Source: Hyphodiscus hymeniophilus (lineage: Eukaryota > Ascomycota > Leotiomycetes > Helotiales > Hyphodiscaceae). Taken from it: a DNA stretch of 64,000 bases. Below are positions 46,626-58,304 of this stretch, piece after piece. How positions within the stretch are numbered: the first letter of the stretch is position 1; every line of letters begins with the position of its first letter. Both the position numbers and the translations under genes were made by a program. Location: the NCBI GenBank assembly GCA_016508695.1, contig VNKQ01000011.1, forward strand, positions 62,001-126,000. The letters run 5' to 3'. The notes below the pieces were generated by a model. That model was given only the letters and a program-made list of their open reading frames with translations, searched no databases and was not told the origin of the DNA.

Positions 46626-48207
46626 TGGAGTCGCTATTTGGTTACTTGATATTAAACGTTTTAATATACCTTTACTTCCAAACAAGATGAGCTCTCTGGA
46701 CGTCCATCCCGGGTGTATTTTGGCTGTATTGCTTGTGAAATGGAGAGCTTGAATACCATGGAAGCATGGTTTACATTACCACAGCGACTGAGGTCGTTCG
46801 AGCAGCAGGAACACAGGATCGAACTCGCTTATCATTCAGAGGTAGAAACTACCTAGTGCTTCCCAATTCCCCACAAACACATGATTAGGGGACGTTGACA
46901 TCAGTCTGTGGACTTATTTGAGTTATGGAATACTTAATCCCCTGCAAAGTTCTCAGTATTCACGTCCAAGTTGGAACTACCTCATAACTGACTGTTAAGA
47001 ACTTCAATACAAAATCCCTTGACAGTAAAGCTGGCTCGTCCTGGATCCTCACAAAACAAGTCTTTGAGAAAACGCGAGGCCATCAAGAAGTCACCATGGT
47101 CGAGCGAGTGCTTCAAGTCGTCCTCCTCGTCTCCATATGCTGATGTCCACAGCCAGGCGGTACCTTGACGTCTTGTCGCCCTTTTTGCCATCAAACATAT
47201 CTACATCCGGATCCCAAGTCCCATCTTGATACATATCAGCAAATCTCTCCAGCACCAAGTCCCCCACCACCAGAACCCCTACCAAATAAGCAAGCTCTTA
47301 ATCCTCAGAGCGGACCCCCCCTCCCCGTAAAACGCTAGTACCCTTTCCTTCCTAGGTACACGGCCGCAACATGCTCGTCAACCTAACAAACAGGATTCAG
47401 GAACGCAACCACCATTCCACTGCACGTCGCCGACGCAGTGATAAACTTCGGAATCCGCCACCTCATCCCCCTCAGCTTCGTGCTCGGGTCTCGTAATCCA
47501 CAGCTGCGCAAGTCCCTATCCACAAAGAGCCGGCTACCAGCAAAGCGAATGGAAGACCAACTCCTCCATAAGGTAGGTAGAAGATGGCGCGCTGACGTTC
47601 ACCCGGATCCAGAGGAGAGTCTTCCTCGAGTAGCGTCTGTCGACCAGCCAATGGATCAACAGCAATGCGATGCGCCAACTCTCCTTTCTGACGGTGGGGA
47701 TGAAGGCTGAGGAGGAGTGTTCAGATACGACCGAAAAGTACCGGACGTCTCTGGAGGGTTTTGAGGAGGGACATTGGCCTGATGCCTGCTGGTGCGGGGC
47801 TCTTTGTACGGGCGTTTTGCAAGGGCTTTGGTCTCTTTGAGCGTGAGGACGCTTTGCTAGGGATCAGGGAGTTCACCGAGCAGTGATGAGGAAATGAATA
47901 GAATACTGGGTCTTTATATTCTGCTCCGATAATATGTTTTGTGCCGTAACGACATCTTGCCGTATTTGCTGGACAAATGCCCAAAAATCAAAACCCATGC
48001 CAAAGATCACACATCTGACAAGGCACAGAAAGAGTGTGGATTGTGTTCAAGGACGAACAACAATGGATTTAACATTGAATGCTCAAAGTAACGTGTTTTA
48101 AAAATGGTATATCTAGTACGCCAAACCGCCTCTCCGGCGCCGATACGCTAACAAGATGAACATGAACCAAACAATGCCGTCCAAGCTTTGGTATCCTACA
48201 AAGTCTC
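46626..48207. other. Intergenic region with possible coding remnants on the minus strand
   Basis: No intact gene is visible. On the minus strand between about 46980 and 47780, protein-like fragments appear in successive frames: IFYLPYGGVG (47472-47678 frame), then SIRFAGSRLFVDRDLRSCGL in another frame, then DMYQDGTWDPDVDMFDGKKG (47091-47285), then AWLWTSAYGDEEDDL (46982-47194). The frame changes lack good splice sites, so this may be a decayed gene. The parent family is not clear to me. Confidence 0.35.
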
Positions 48208-50806
48208 CTACACTGGCCTCCCTTCCCTCAACTTGGTCCTCAGATTATCCAAGTATCCCTTCGGCCACAGCTTCATCAAGTCCTCCGTTGTTGGCGTCCT
48301 GTCTTTGCACTTCGCTGCTACATTGAGGATGATTCGACCAAGCAGTTCCTCGGTCATGGGGAATGGGTCGCCATCGATAAAATCGGGGTATAAGAATGGA
48401 TCTTGCTCATCTAAGAGTTGGATTGCGGAAGGTCGTTGATGCTGGTCGCGGTTGAGACATTTCTTTAATGTCCCGATCACGCTGGCTGGCACGGCAACAT
48501 TACCTACCCCCAAAGCTGGATATTCGATCGAGTAGTTGAAATTGATGATTGCTTGACAGCGCTGCATCTGATTCTGGATGTGTGCGAAGGGAGCTCGGCC
48601 GTAAACCATCTGGTACAGGATGCATCCTAAACTCCAGATGTCACTCGGCTTACCTAGCTTCATGAGCTTGGGCTCGTTGGAAATTCGGCCTCGAGAATCT
48701 GGCTTGGCGTTCGAATCCATGAGGGACTCGGGAGACATGTAGTTTGGAGTGCCGATTTGCGTCTCTCGGTGAACGTTTACCGTTTCATCAGTCTGAATTG
48801 CATTGGCAATTCCGAAGTCAATTAACTTCAATTGGCCTTTGACGAGAACGAAGTTATGTGGCTTCAAGTCGGAATGGACAATATCGTGAGCATGGATAGC
48901 CTGGAGACACTCCAGCATTTCTTTCCAGTAGTGGCGGACAAAGCTGATGTCGAACTTCGACTGTTCCGATTTGAGGCGTATTTCCAAAATCTTGTTCAAA
49001 TCCAGTTCACCCATCTCCATAAGCTAGTGAATGCTGGTCAGTGACAGCTTGCGAACAACAATCGGAATCACTTACCACACTGAGTGTGCCTTTGGCCTCA
49101 TTCAGCTCAAAGTCCCACAAACGAATGACTCTCTCTACGCCTCTCAGCTTCTGAAGAAGGTCGATCTCTCCCTTGAAGCCCGCTACGGCCATCTCATCGG
49201 CGTCTTCCAGGGACACTCTCTTCAAAGCAAAGAACTGCGAGTTCTCAGCCATCACCCGGTACACTCTTGAACTTCCTCCACGGCCAATACAATCTAGCCG
49301 AGTGAAGTGCTTGCCATTGACCTTTAATCTGTTCTTCTTGCCACCCGCTTGTGATGTGGTTGCAGCTCCAGCAGTACTGGTCGCAGCATCTAGGATTGAC
49401 ATCTTTGGAGGCGGAGGAGCCGGTCTTCGGGGTGTGTTTTGACTTCTGGGAGCAAGCGGTCTTCGTTCCGGAGGGGATGAAACACGAAGGATATCCAAGT
49501 CTAAGCTCTCAGGCCGTACTGGCGCTTTCTCCAACTTGTCGAGATGTATCAATGGGGCCTGTTTATTTCGCTTGAACGTAGGAGGGGCTTCATTTTCCTT
49601 GTCATGTGTCGAGGGAATATCTGGTCGGGGCGCTGGTATTTTGAATACAGGCTGTTCTTGCTTGGTCGCTTTCGAGATAGACTCGGCAGCAGCAGATCTT
49701 TGAGAACTGGAGAGAGTAGGAGGTGGTGGCGACTTGGACCTCAGAACAGAATTGAGGATATCTTTGGAGCCGACGGGGCTTCCAGAGGCGAAGTCTCTAT
49801 AAGCGGTCGAATACAAAGAAGGTCCATTCGCATCAGGCTCTTGGCTAGAGTCTGGTTCTGAGAGCTGCGACCCAGGGGCTTGCGATTCCTGACTTTTAGG
49901 CTCAAGGTTCGATCCTGCATTATCCAGCCCATCGCTTTGCTCTTCCAAGGGGCTCTGTTCTTCGTCGTCAACTCTCCTCCGTCCTCTCCTCGCAGCTTGA
50001 GCCATCATGCGTCCAGGAACTTTCCTAACCCGCATCGAGCTTGCCAACCCCAAATCCTCCTCATATCTGGTGCGGCCAATGGTTGAGGATCCGTATCTAG
50101 ATACGCTACCTTGACTGGTAGCGAATTGTGATCTTGCAATAGTTGTAGGATATTCTTGCGACCCAGGATCTTCCCCAGACCTTGATCCCGAATTCGTTCG
50201 ACTTGACAACTTCCCCGATGATCCGGCAGATATAAGGTTGTGCGTCGCAGCCGTTATAGGTATTCTTACAGTCCTTGGAAGTTGCGCCGGGGTGCTGAGA
50301 TCAATGGCACTTTCCGCTCTCGCAAGGGGCTCGTTGTGTTTTTGTACGGCAATTGATAAGGATTTGTTTCTTCTGAGTGTAGACGAGCCAGGTGTGCCAC
50401 TTAATCGCACCACTCGCCGGGGGTAGGGACTATGTACTCTGCTGTTCGGCGGTGAGATCCGATCTTGTTTGTCGACATCAATTGAGCTCACACTTCCAGC
50501 TCTCATGTGCTTTATATCCACTTCAGGACTTGTGCGCGCGTATACCGGGGGAGTCTTCTCGACCATAGAAGTTTCGCCGTTGAGTAACGCATCGGTGTAA
50601 GCGCTGAGCTTCATCGGCATAGGTATTTCGTCGTCGGAGCTGTCATTGAGAGAGTAAGCTCGTGCATGCGAATCTGCGACTTGAATCTCAGCTCGAGTTA
50701 GAAGCGGCCGTATGGGAGGTTGTTTGTATGCTTGTCGAGAAGATGGACGTCTTGAGAGTGATGCAAAATGAGAGGAGCCCATGGGCGTTGGTGATACCAT
50801 TGCCAT
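48208..50806 (-). CDS. mps1: Spindle-checkpoint dual-specificity kinase Mps1/TTK
   Basis: Two exons (50806-49076 and 49023-48208) around a 52-bp intron give 848 residues. Mps1 phosphorylates kinetochore targets such as Spc105/KNL1 and drives the spindle assembly checkpoint and spindle-pole duplication. About 500 N-terminal residues are Ser/Pro-rich and disordered. The kinase domain runs from about 502 to 795: glycine loop GRGGSSRVYRV (508-518), ATP lysine K529 in FFALKRV, catalytic loop HSDLKPHNF with D629, DFG at 646-648, and activation loop ETQIGTPNYMSPES. The SDLKPHNFVLVKG form, rather than RDLKPxN, and TQIGTPNYMSPE are typical of Mps1/TTK. The intron falls inside the N-lobe (GTLSV|LMEMGELDLN). 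Confidence 0.95.
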
Positions 50807-51199
50807 TTGATTGGTGAGGGGTTGGAACTGAAGATAGATGGTTGTTTTGATGCCAGGTTATAAATTAAAAGTCGTGTTTGTCAAATCCATACTCCGAATC
50901 CAAATAGCAAAACAATGGGGAGCAATGCGCGTCGTTGCAAAGAATTATCGCGTTGAGGGTCGAGATGAGGTTTGATCCGGGCGGCTTCACAAATATGATT
51001 GGTGAAGAAGTTCCAGACGGGTTGTCAATGAAAATCGCGGGCCCTTGACAACCGCACAGCAACGGGGAATGATGGAACACAACTTCTTACGAGACAGCGA
51101 TTCCAGAGACAAGTTTTCAGGGCGGAAGCAGAATGAACCTTTAATAATACTCACTCAAATACTGGGTAATCTTCAAGATACAAGATACTATTTTATCAT
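50807..51199. other. Promoter of mps1
   Basis: These 393 bp upstream of the mps1 start hold no supported gene. Confidence 0.5.
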
Positions 51200-51917
51200 C
51201 CTAAGCCGTGGAGGCGCCCAGCACCTTCACTGTATGCTTTGGCGCTTGTACCACAGCAAGATGGAGTTTTGGGGGGTGACAGTCTACTATCATCGGTAGA
51301 TGAAATGTCAGCATGCTTTGAAGACCGCCCATTCCTCAATCTTACAGAAGGCAGCAGGTGTACTGTACAACGGTCTAAGCCTTGCAAATAAGTGACTGAA
51401 TCAGGGGTCCTCCCGGCGTTGTCTAGCCAGGGACGGATATCCGACAGCAGGGGGCGCTCTTCATTACTCGCATACTCGCTCAACAAAGTGGTGGTTGTAC
51501 TGTTGAATTGGACCCAGAAGTTGCGTATTTGGCAATAGAAAAGGCAGATTTGGGACGACTGCATTTCAGAGAAGGGACATGATCTGATGGGGAACATCGT
51601 CGGGAAGATATTAGTGAGCTGAATACAATAGCTGTGCCCTTTAGAGAACATATCGGGGAGCCACTGAAGAGAGATTTCATGGCGGAGGGCCAGAGCTTGA
51701 CGTGAAGGCAAGACGTAAGCTGAGGGAAGAGGCTAAAAAGCGGAGGCTTCTCGCCCAGGTGGATTCTGCTATGCGGGAACCCTTCATGGCAATACTGAGA
51801 CTTTCATGGTGGTTCTCTATTCGCCATCTGATACAGCGATGCGGTGATTGTTCTTCTATTCGTGGGCCTTCGGCATATCTCTCATTCCATGTCTCCAACG
51901 CCCCTGCAATGTTGTAA
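51200..51917 (+). pseudogene. Possible decayed gene with frame changes and an in-frame TGA
   Basis: The plus strand reads protein-like in three successive frames. Frame A (51200-51391) carries SLYALALVPQQDGVLGGDSL and ends at TAA. Frame B (51427-51705) carries GGCTVELDPEVAYLAIEKAD, is interrupted by TGA at 51580-51582, resumes as EHRREDISELNTIAVPFREH and ends at TGA. Frame C (to 51917) carries VKARRKLREEAKKRRLLAQV. No good splice sites join them. The interrupting TGA could come from CGA by a C-to-T change. Against this, the minus strand is open over 51196-51711 (171 codons), so the coding strand is uncertain. It lies just beyond the csn4 stop. I do not recognise the family. Confidence 0.3.
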
Positions 51918-51980
51918 TCTCAAACGCTCCTTATGTCCATGCATGTCCCCAAACGCCGCCAACGTGTGCCACAAATCCAT

Positions 51981-53285
51981 CTAGACGGCCAAATGCTCTG
52001 CGACGAAGGCCTTGCCTGGTGTCAGCATGGTTGCGGGATCCTAACCAGGAACATTACTCACAGGATACCGGAGTTGCAGCTCTGAAGTCACCTTCTCAAC
52101 CTCCTCAGCGAGTCCTTGCACGTTGGAATCCCATCTCCGTAGCTCCTTGCCAACAACGATCTCTGCTCTACCACTGCCCTTCTCACCCGTAGCCTCGCCA
52201 CCCTCAAACCAAATATATCGTTCAATCTGATTGATTCGACCTAGCAAGCGCCCTTGCTCAATCATCCTAGCTGTTGTCTCCTCCGCTTTATCGCCATCTA
52301 GGCCCAATAAAAGACCCAAAGCATCAAAGCTAATGTTGCTGTATAGTCGCGATGCGCCTCTCAAGTTATGCTCGACCACCGCCTTAGCCAGAACTGTGCT
52401 CCCATCCGATGTTCTCGCAAGTTGATGCACTGCAAGTCCTTTAGCAAACTTTTCGACTTCGTCAGGCGACAGTAAGCGATCCAAGAACATCTTCTCCAGA
52501 ATGCCGTATTCCTCCAACGTGCTCGCTCTCTCATCCTTGTATAATCTTCCCAGCGTTCGACTCCTAGCAGGACCAGCGGGCGCCAGAACCGCACACTTGA
52601 TAGCCATGCTAAGTGTATGAAGTCGTTCCTCCTCGGCAATGACGGGCAAGAAACTGATGTCTTGGTAGCCTTGTGCAGCAGCCAGGAAGTTGCGCTTCGC
52701 ATCTTGGATCCGAGCTTGACAGAGCTTGAAATGTAGATTAAGATCGCGATCCGACACAGTGTAGATGAGATTCTTTGCTTTGTTGAGGTATTGCTCTGCG
52801 AGGATCGTATCGTCAACTTCGAGGTAGTTTCGTGTGATTCGGATCCAGAACCTGACCTTGTCTTCGTTCGCGACCTTTCTCTGGGATGATTCCAGCGGGA
52901 TACCGGCCAGTACTTTGGCAGCTTCTAGGAAATCCTCATCACTCTCATGGGCATCGGCTATTAGTTCTCGGATCTGAGCATTTTGTTCTTCGAAGGAGGA
53001 GGCTTGAGATTGGAGGATGGTAAGGGTATGTTCGCCGACTTCGATCTTCGTTTCGTTGCTTGGCGCTTTCTTTAGGGCTTCCACGAAGAGAACACCAAGG
53101 GAGCGTGTTGACACTATCCCGAGCGTATCGGCGAATATGGCGTCGATGATTACGTTCAGATCTCCAGTAAGCTCTTTGGGGGAAGATAACGAGGAGATCT
53201 GAGAGAGGAGAGCTTCATAGCCTTTTTGTTTCTCTGCAGCGCCCGCAATCTGCTGCAGAGCTTGAGAGACCTTTGGAGATGGCAT
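51981..53285 (-). CDS. csn4: COP9 signalosome subunit 4
   Basis: Two exons (53285-52062 and 52010-51981) around a 51-bp intron give 417 residues. CSN4 is a PCI-domain scaffold of the COP9 signalosome, which removes Nedd8 from cullins; in fungi it controls development and secondary metabolism. The body is a helical TPR-like array (GYEALLSQISSLSSPKELTG near the start) followed by the PCI winged helix (ISFDALGLLLGLDGDKAEET, RINQIERYIWFEGG) and a C-terminal helix. I chose the Met at 53285 (MPSPKVSQALQ); an in-frame Met at 53327 would add 14 residues. The last exon is only 10 codons, reading AFVAEHLAV and TAG. Reading through the donor would instead end in VSNVPG. The intron has a GTGAGT donor, GCTGAC branch and CAAG acceptor. 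Confidence 0.92.
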
Positions 53286-53405
53286 TTCGACCACAGTGTT
53301 ACAGTCACGGTCAGATCGTGAGCTCAAGGCGGGTCGGTATGAAGTTGTAGATTGATGTGGGGAAGTTGGAAGATCGGAGCTCTAAGGTAGGGCGTTTAAG
53401 CGATT

Positions 53406-53425
53406 GCGCTACAGTACTGTAGCGC
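53406..53425. promoter_or_regulatory. csn4: Perfect 20-bp palindrome in the csn4 promoter
   Basis: GCGCTACAGTACTGTAGCGC is fully self-complementary and centred about 130 bp upstream of the csn4 start codon. TAGCGCCTACC follows it at once, and ACCTAGGT, another palindrome, lies at 53437-53444. It could bind a dimeric regulator or form a hairpin; both are inferred. Confidence 0.5.
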
Positions 53426-53444
53426 GGCTAGCGCCTACCTAGGT

Positions 53445-55870
53445 AAGCTTCACATCCCTTATCGGGTTCGACCCCCGCGTTGGGCTATCCCTCTCTCTGT
53501 TCAACAGTATCATAATTATTCATTCGAAGTAAGTCATTTAAACCCTTTATTCTGGAGACTCATATTGCTTCCAGAACGACTAACATTCCGGACCTACCTT
53601 TGTTCTGTATTGGTTCTTGAGAGGAAGCTGTCAAATAACGAACAAAATCCGTCTTGAAGCCACTGCAGTTCTCCTCTGGTCAAGGTCGCCTTCCGCCCAA
53701 TGGAAACTCAAAGCCCCTGAAATCTCAGCCTCTGTCTCACCCTGCTTGGAATAACCAACGAAATGAACGTCAAAATTCACGCAACCTGCTTCTTCAGGTG
53801 TATCAAGGAGGGAACCCCGAGTCATCTCAAGGCCCGACCTCCGGGAAGATGGGTTGCAACGGCCCAGTTCATTAATTTCTCATCTGATGAAGCGTCGTGG
53901 GCTTGCAAACCTGTAATGCATGCCCATACAGTTGGTTTTTGAAAGATAGTCTTGAAGCAGCATGAGCTTGGACTGAAGAATCCAACGTGGTGGAAAGTAC
54001 CCAGTGTGTATTCGCGCATATTTCTTCGTCCACAATTTCTTCTTCCTCTAGTAAGGTCGTCTGTCCGCAAAGTGCAGCATACTCCTGCCAACATCAAATG
54101 CGATGGCATGCGGTTGCTCTTTGGCCTTATTGCCCATTGCCTCTATATTGGCTAGTCGACTCCAGTGTCCCCAAAGCCGCTAAAGGAGCTTCAGCATGCG
54201 CCTTGTTATGTTGCTAGATTTGGTCTAGTCCTCAGCAGCTATGCTATATAGGCCAAATATGAAGTACTGATTGGCGTAAATCCCGAAAGGTAATGGCTTC
54301 GTTTTGGTGATGGGGTAAGTACGGTAATTCCAAGTTCTGAAGATCTGTTTGGAGACTTTTCCGATCTAAGGGGTTAGAAATTGTCGAGGCTCTGTTATCA
54401 TAGCTTGGCCTCTTGAAAACTCTGTCAAACTGGTAGCACGGAAAGTTTTGCAGGATTTGTTAGGCCTTGGAGGCTTTGTCACTGACCCTGTGGCTGCTCA
54501 TTTCCTTCCTCGAGAGGTTCCGACGGACGGCATTCACGAAGTCGAACCTCCAAACTATACGTAGGAGACAGTTCCCCCATTCCAAAAAACTTGTTGATAT
54601 TCACAGCCTCGCCACTAGGCGCTTCGAGACTGCATTCGCTCGAAGCTTCATCCGAACCAAGTTCGGGTTGGGGCAGTGTATGGACCCGCAGTTAGAACCA
54701 AACTTTTGAACTTCTAGACCAGCTTCCGCCTGTCGGTAGTTCCGAAGATCCCAAATGTCTTCCTCGGCCGGTGAATATTCCGAGAACCATCCTCGTATGA
54801 ATTCACATCATTGCCTGTGAGGAAATGGGGTGGCGATCGTGCGTGACACCTGAAGTCGTACCACAGTGGAACCTTAGCTGAAACCGATATCGCGATGTTT
54901 CTGAAGTATTGATTCGGAAAGCCATGCCTGGCCATCAGTTGCATCCAATCTAATACCTCTCAGTTGGGCTGCTGGGCGTTGCGTCCATGTGCATCGGTAT
55001 TCGAGTCGTCTAATCCTGTGGAGCCGTCGAACTGCCGCAAAAGTACTGCAGGACATGAGTCCCACGCCCAACATTCTTCATTTCCGACATTAGTATTTAT
55101 CTCACTGTCATGTCGATTCGTTGATCAGGTTGAATTGGAGTTACGCACATGAAGATTGGCGATGATATGAAGCTTACAGAAAAGTTGATAGTAGACTCCC
55201 ACGACAACTTCAGACCTCCTCGGTTGTGAGGTTTAGCGCCCGCTTACCCTGAAATAGCCGAACATGTGGGGTGTTGATGTTGATGACGCTTGTTTATCAA
55301 AACTCTGAGAGTCTTTGCACAGCCTCCTTGAAGTTTACTGCCGGACCATGCTATGGCAGTCTGAAATACGAAAATGTACCTCAACTTCACATCAGAGAGC
55401 TTATGGCCTTTCTTTATCCGAGAAAGCAGCTCCTTCCATTGGCTCAACTCATCAATTCCCCATTCAAAGCGTCGGAAGTCTCCCCAAAGCTAGGATGTCC
55501 ACCTGTTTGACACTTGTATATATATCTGTGTGTCAGACGCATTTCCGCCGTCAACAACTTTTTTCAGTTTAATAGTACATTGCGTGAAAAACTGCTTCTT
55601 GGACGTTTTTGTTTTAAGATTGCCTCGACCTCCGTCTATTCTATTTACTTTAAAGGTTTCTCAAGGTCAGTGGTCTACTAGTTCTTTTGGTTACCTCATT
55701 GATATGGCAAGTGGAGTCATCGTTGAAGTTGACGTTCGAGGCCATTATGATCTCATTTGAACTTTGAAGTGTCCTTCGAGGGGATAAAGTGAGCTCTACC
55801 ACGTACTTGTAATATGGGCAAAGCCTGTGATCCTCAAAATCAATTTTCAATCTTGTCCAGCCATTAAAAA
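53445..55870. other. Long stretch without a recognisable gene
   Basis: This 2.4 kb lies between divergent csn4 and the F-box gene. Frames stay under 96 codons and show no motif. At 53464-53474 a sequence matches the tRNA B-box, but no tRNA cloverleaf can be folded around it. The right end should contain the F-box gene promoter. Confidence 0.55.
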
Positions 55871-57242
55871 ATGTCTAGAAGAAGAAAATACTCAGAGATC
55901 TCCCATCTTTCAAAAGGGTTTGGATCCTCAGAGCATCATTCTCTTTCGAAAACGACATTCAAGCCAATCCACGTTCCGAACCTCCCTAAAAAGGACAAAG
56001 CCTTTTCACCAGAGCCTGAGACGACGCACACCTCGTCACCAGTGCAGGTGAACAACAAGGAGTCCGCTGTGCTTCGAAGAGTTGTCCGTTCTTTCTCTCT
56101 GACACCACCACCGGCTCCCAAACGAGCAAAGACCGACCCAGTCCCAACGACAGGCAGACGCATCTCCGTTTCACTCTCATCACAAGTTGACGTTTCAAGC
56201 AAAATGTCCCAACCTCGCCCAAGCTACCCAGAGGCATCCCTTGTAAATCTCCCAGTCGAGATCAAAAACAACATTATCCAACACCTTCCACAATCTGCTC
56301 TGCGCGCCCTTCTTCTCACCCACACTGCTTTTGTCGAAGTAGCAGCGATCCGCCTCTACATGGCTCCCCACTTCGCCTCCACCTACCGTTATGCACAGTT
56401 CGCCCACATCGTTTCGCACAAGGTTCAATATGCTGAACTGGTACGCGATCTGGACTTGAGCTATTTCCACGAGGAGAATCTGGATGATGAGGGCGGATTT
56501 CTGCCATGTGCGGGTTGGAGAGAGTTCAAATATCGAGAAAATGTAGACTACTATTTCTCTATTCTGCAGCCTCGAAACAGAGACAGCAGGGGTTCCAATC
56601 ATCCTCCTCCGAGCACCTCCTTGAAGAGCTTCTCAAAAACGAGAGATATTTCAATTGGAGGACTTACGCATGTTCTTGCAGTTTGCAGGAAGCTCCGGTA
56701 CGTCGTATCTCTGCTCTTTTTAAAATCTGTTTGAAAGGAGCAAGATTGAAGTCACACTGGAACTCCCATCATCTCCTCCCAAAATTGAAGCAAACTGCTA
56801 AACATCACCTAGAAAACTCGACCTGACCTCCCTCAAATTAGCCTCCGATTTCCTCATCGCTTCTCCCTACGATACAAATCACAGCCACGCAATTGAGCAC
56901 GAGATCTACAAAGCAAACTCAACAAGCGGTCTCCTCTTTGTCTCCGACGTGCCCAATTCCTGGTCTTGGTCCTCGACCGAGCTGCAACCGCTTTATCTCG
57001 ATTTCATCATCTCTCACCTCGTTCAATTGGAGCATCTAGAGACCTTCAATGCCCGGAATGCTTTGTGGGTGACGAAGCAACGCGTCAAGAGAATACTGGG
57101 AATGGTTCCGGGAGAGCAGGGATGCCCGGCGCTTAAACAAGCGGACTTCAGAGATGCAGGGATAATGGAGAAGAATGCTTGCTGGGCACGTAAGGGAACG
57201 GCAGATGAACTTAGAGGTCTTTGCAGGGTTCAGTATATTTAG
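55871..57242 (+). CDS. F-box protein
   Basis: Two exons (55871-56697 and 56813-57242) around a 115-bp intron give 418 residues. The first 110 residues are Ser/Pro-rich with a basic patch (PAPKRAKTDP) that could be a nuclear signal. An F-box follows at about residues 119-165: ASLVNLPVEIKNNIIQHLPQ, then SALRALLLTHTAFVEVAAIR, with the Leu-Pro-x-Glu-Ile start usual for the motif. The rest is a helical substrate-side region without kelch or WD repeats; short leucine-rich stretches (KLDLTSLKLASDF, LDFIISHLVQLEHLETF) hint at a degenerate leucine-rich fold. It is expected to link a target to Skp1-Cul1 ubiquitin ligase. The target is unknown. The splice (CTCCG|GTACGT to ACCTAG|A) keeps the frame. Confidence 0.82.
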
Positions 57243-58304
57243 AGGAGTAAGTGGAATTTGGGAAAGGGATGATAAACATGATGTATAATTGGCTCTCAAC
57301 CTCCTATAGTTTTGTTCTTGTAATTAATACTGCATATCAAAATATAAACCTTTTGTCGTTGACGTTGGAGTTGTAATACAGACACTACAAGCAAGCAGGC
57401 TCTTCGGAAAACCTCACTCTAGAATGATAAGTTCATACTCTGTCAAGCAACTGAGATTCTTAGCCTCTCAGGCTCTCAGTATACTAGATATCACACACTA
57501 AGCCTACAGACAGTGCATAAAGACCACTAGATCACTCAAGCACTCAATCACATTATAGCCCGAGTGGACACATAACCATGCAAGGACTTGCCCGGGAATC
57601 CCTCACTCCAAGATGCAGGCCATGACGTGAAGGTCTTCTGTGCAGGGAAACCCTGGCCGATATGAAAGGATATGTATTCGATTTCAGAGTAAGCAGAGGC
57701 CAGTATACAACATGTCTAGTATTTACAGCCATCGACACTTGGTTGATTGCTTGATGAGGCACGTCTTCACGACGCAGTAGCTATCTTGGAGGAAACTTTC
57801 AATAAGGTGGGACCCACATCAATCAGCATAGAGTTGGGATGGCAAGTTGCTTATTTCGTTTTCCACTCAGCCCAACGCAGTAGAGTCTCAGTAGGAGTCA
57901 AGAAGACTCCTAATAGCAGGATGTATTGGACCAAGCACAAGGAGCTTTGAACTTGAAGGCGAAGAATTGAGACGGGAAGGTGGAAAGTGCATGATAAGGA
58001 CTTTGGAGGTGTAACTCCCCGACCAAAGACGGCTTCAAGCATTTGATTAGTCTGATAACCAACGTTTGCCACTTGGTATGCTTCTGGCATGTCGCACGAG
58101 AGAATACGATGAAAATCGTAGGCACATGCCTAGTAGGTGTCTTGACCGGCTATCATTTCTATGCCATGTTCGATTATGTGCATATCCAGTTAGTTAACCA
58201 ATTGTCAACTCCGCACTTTTTGTATGCGCGAAAACACCGCCAAATGCATCCGGCTCACGATCCTACCCCCAAACGCCATGAATGCAAATATCAGCCAGTA
58301 CTAT
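57243..58304. other. 3' flanks of converging genes
   Basis: The F-box gene and the TFIIF gene converge on this 1.06-kb region. Only frames under 100 codons are present, with no motif. Confidence 0.6.

Noticed and set aside
53413..53485. tRNA-like sequence with a B-box match at 53464-53474
   Set aside because: The T stem is imperfect and no 5' sequence pairs with the expected acceptor stem; no anticodon arm can be placed.
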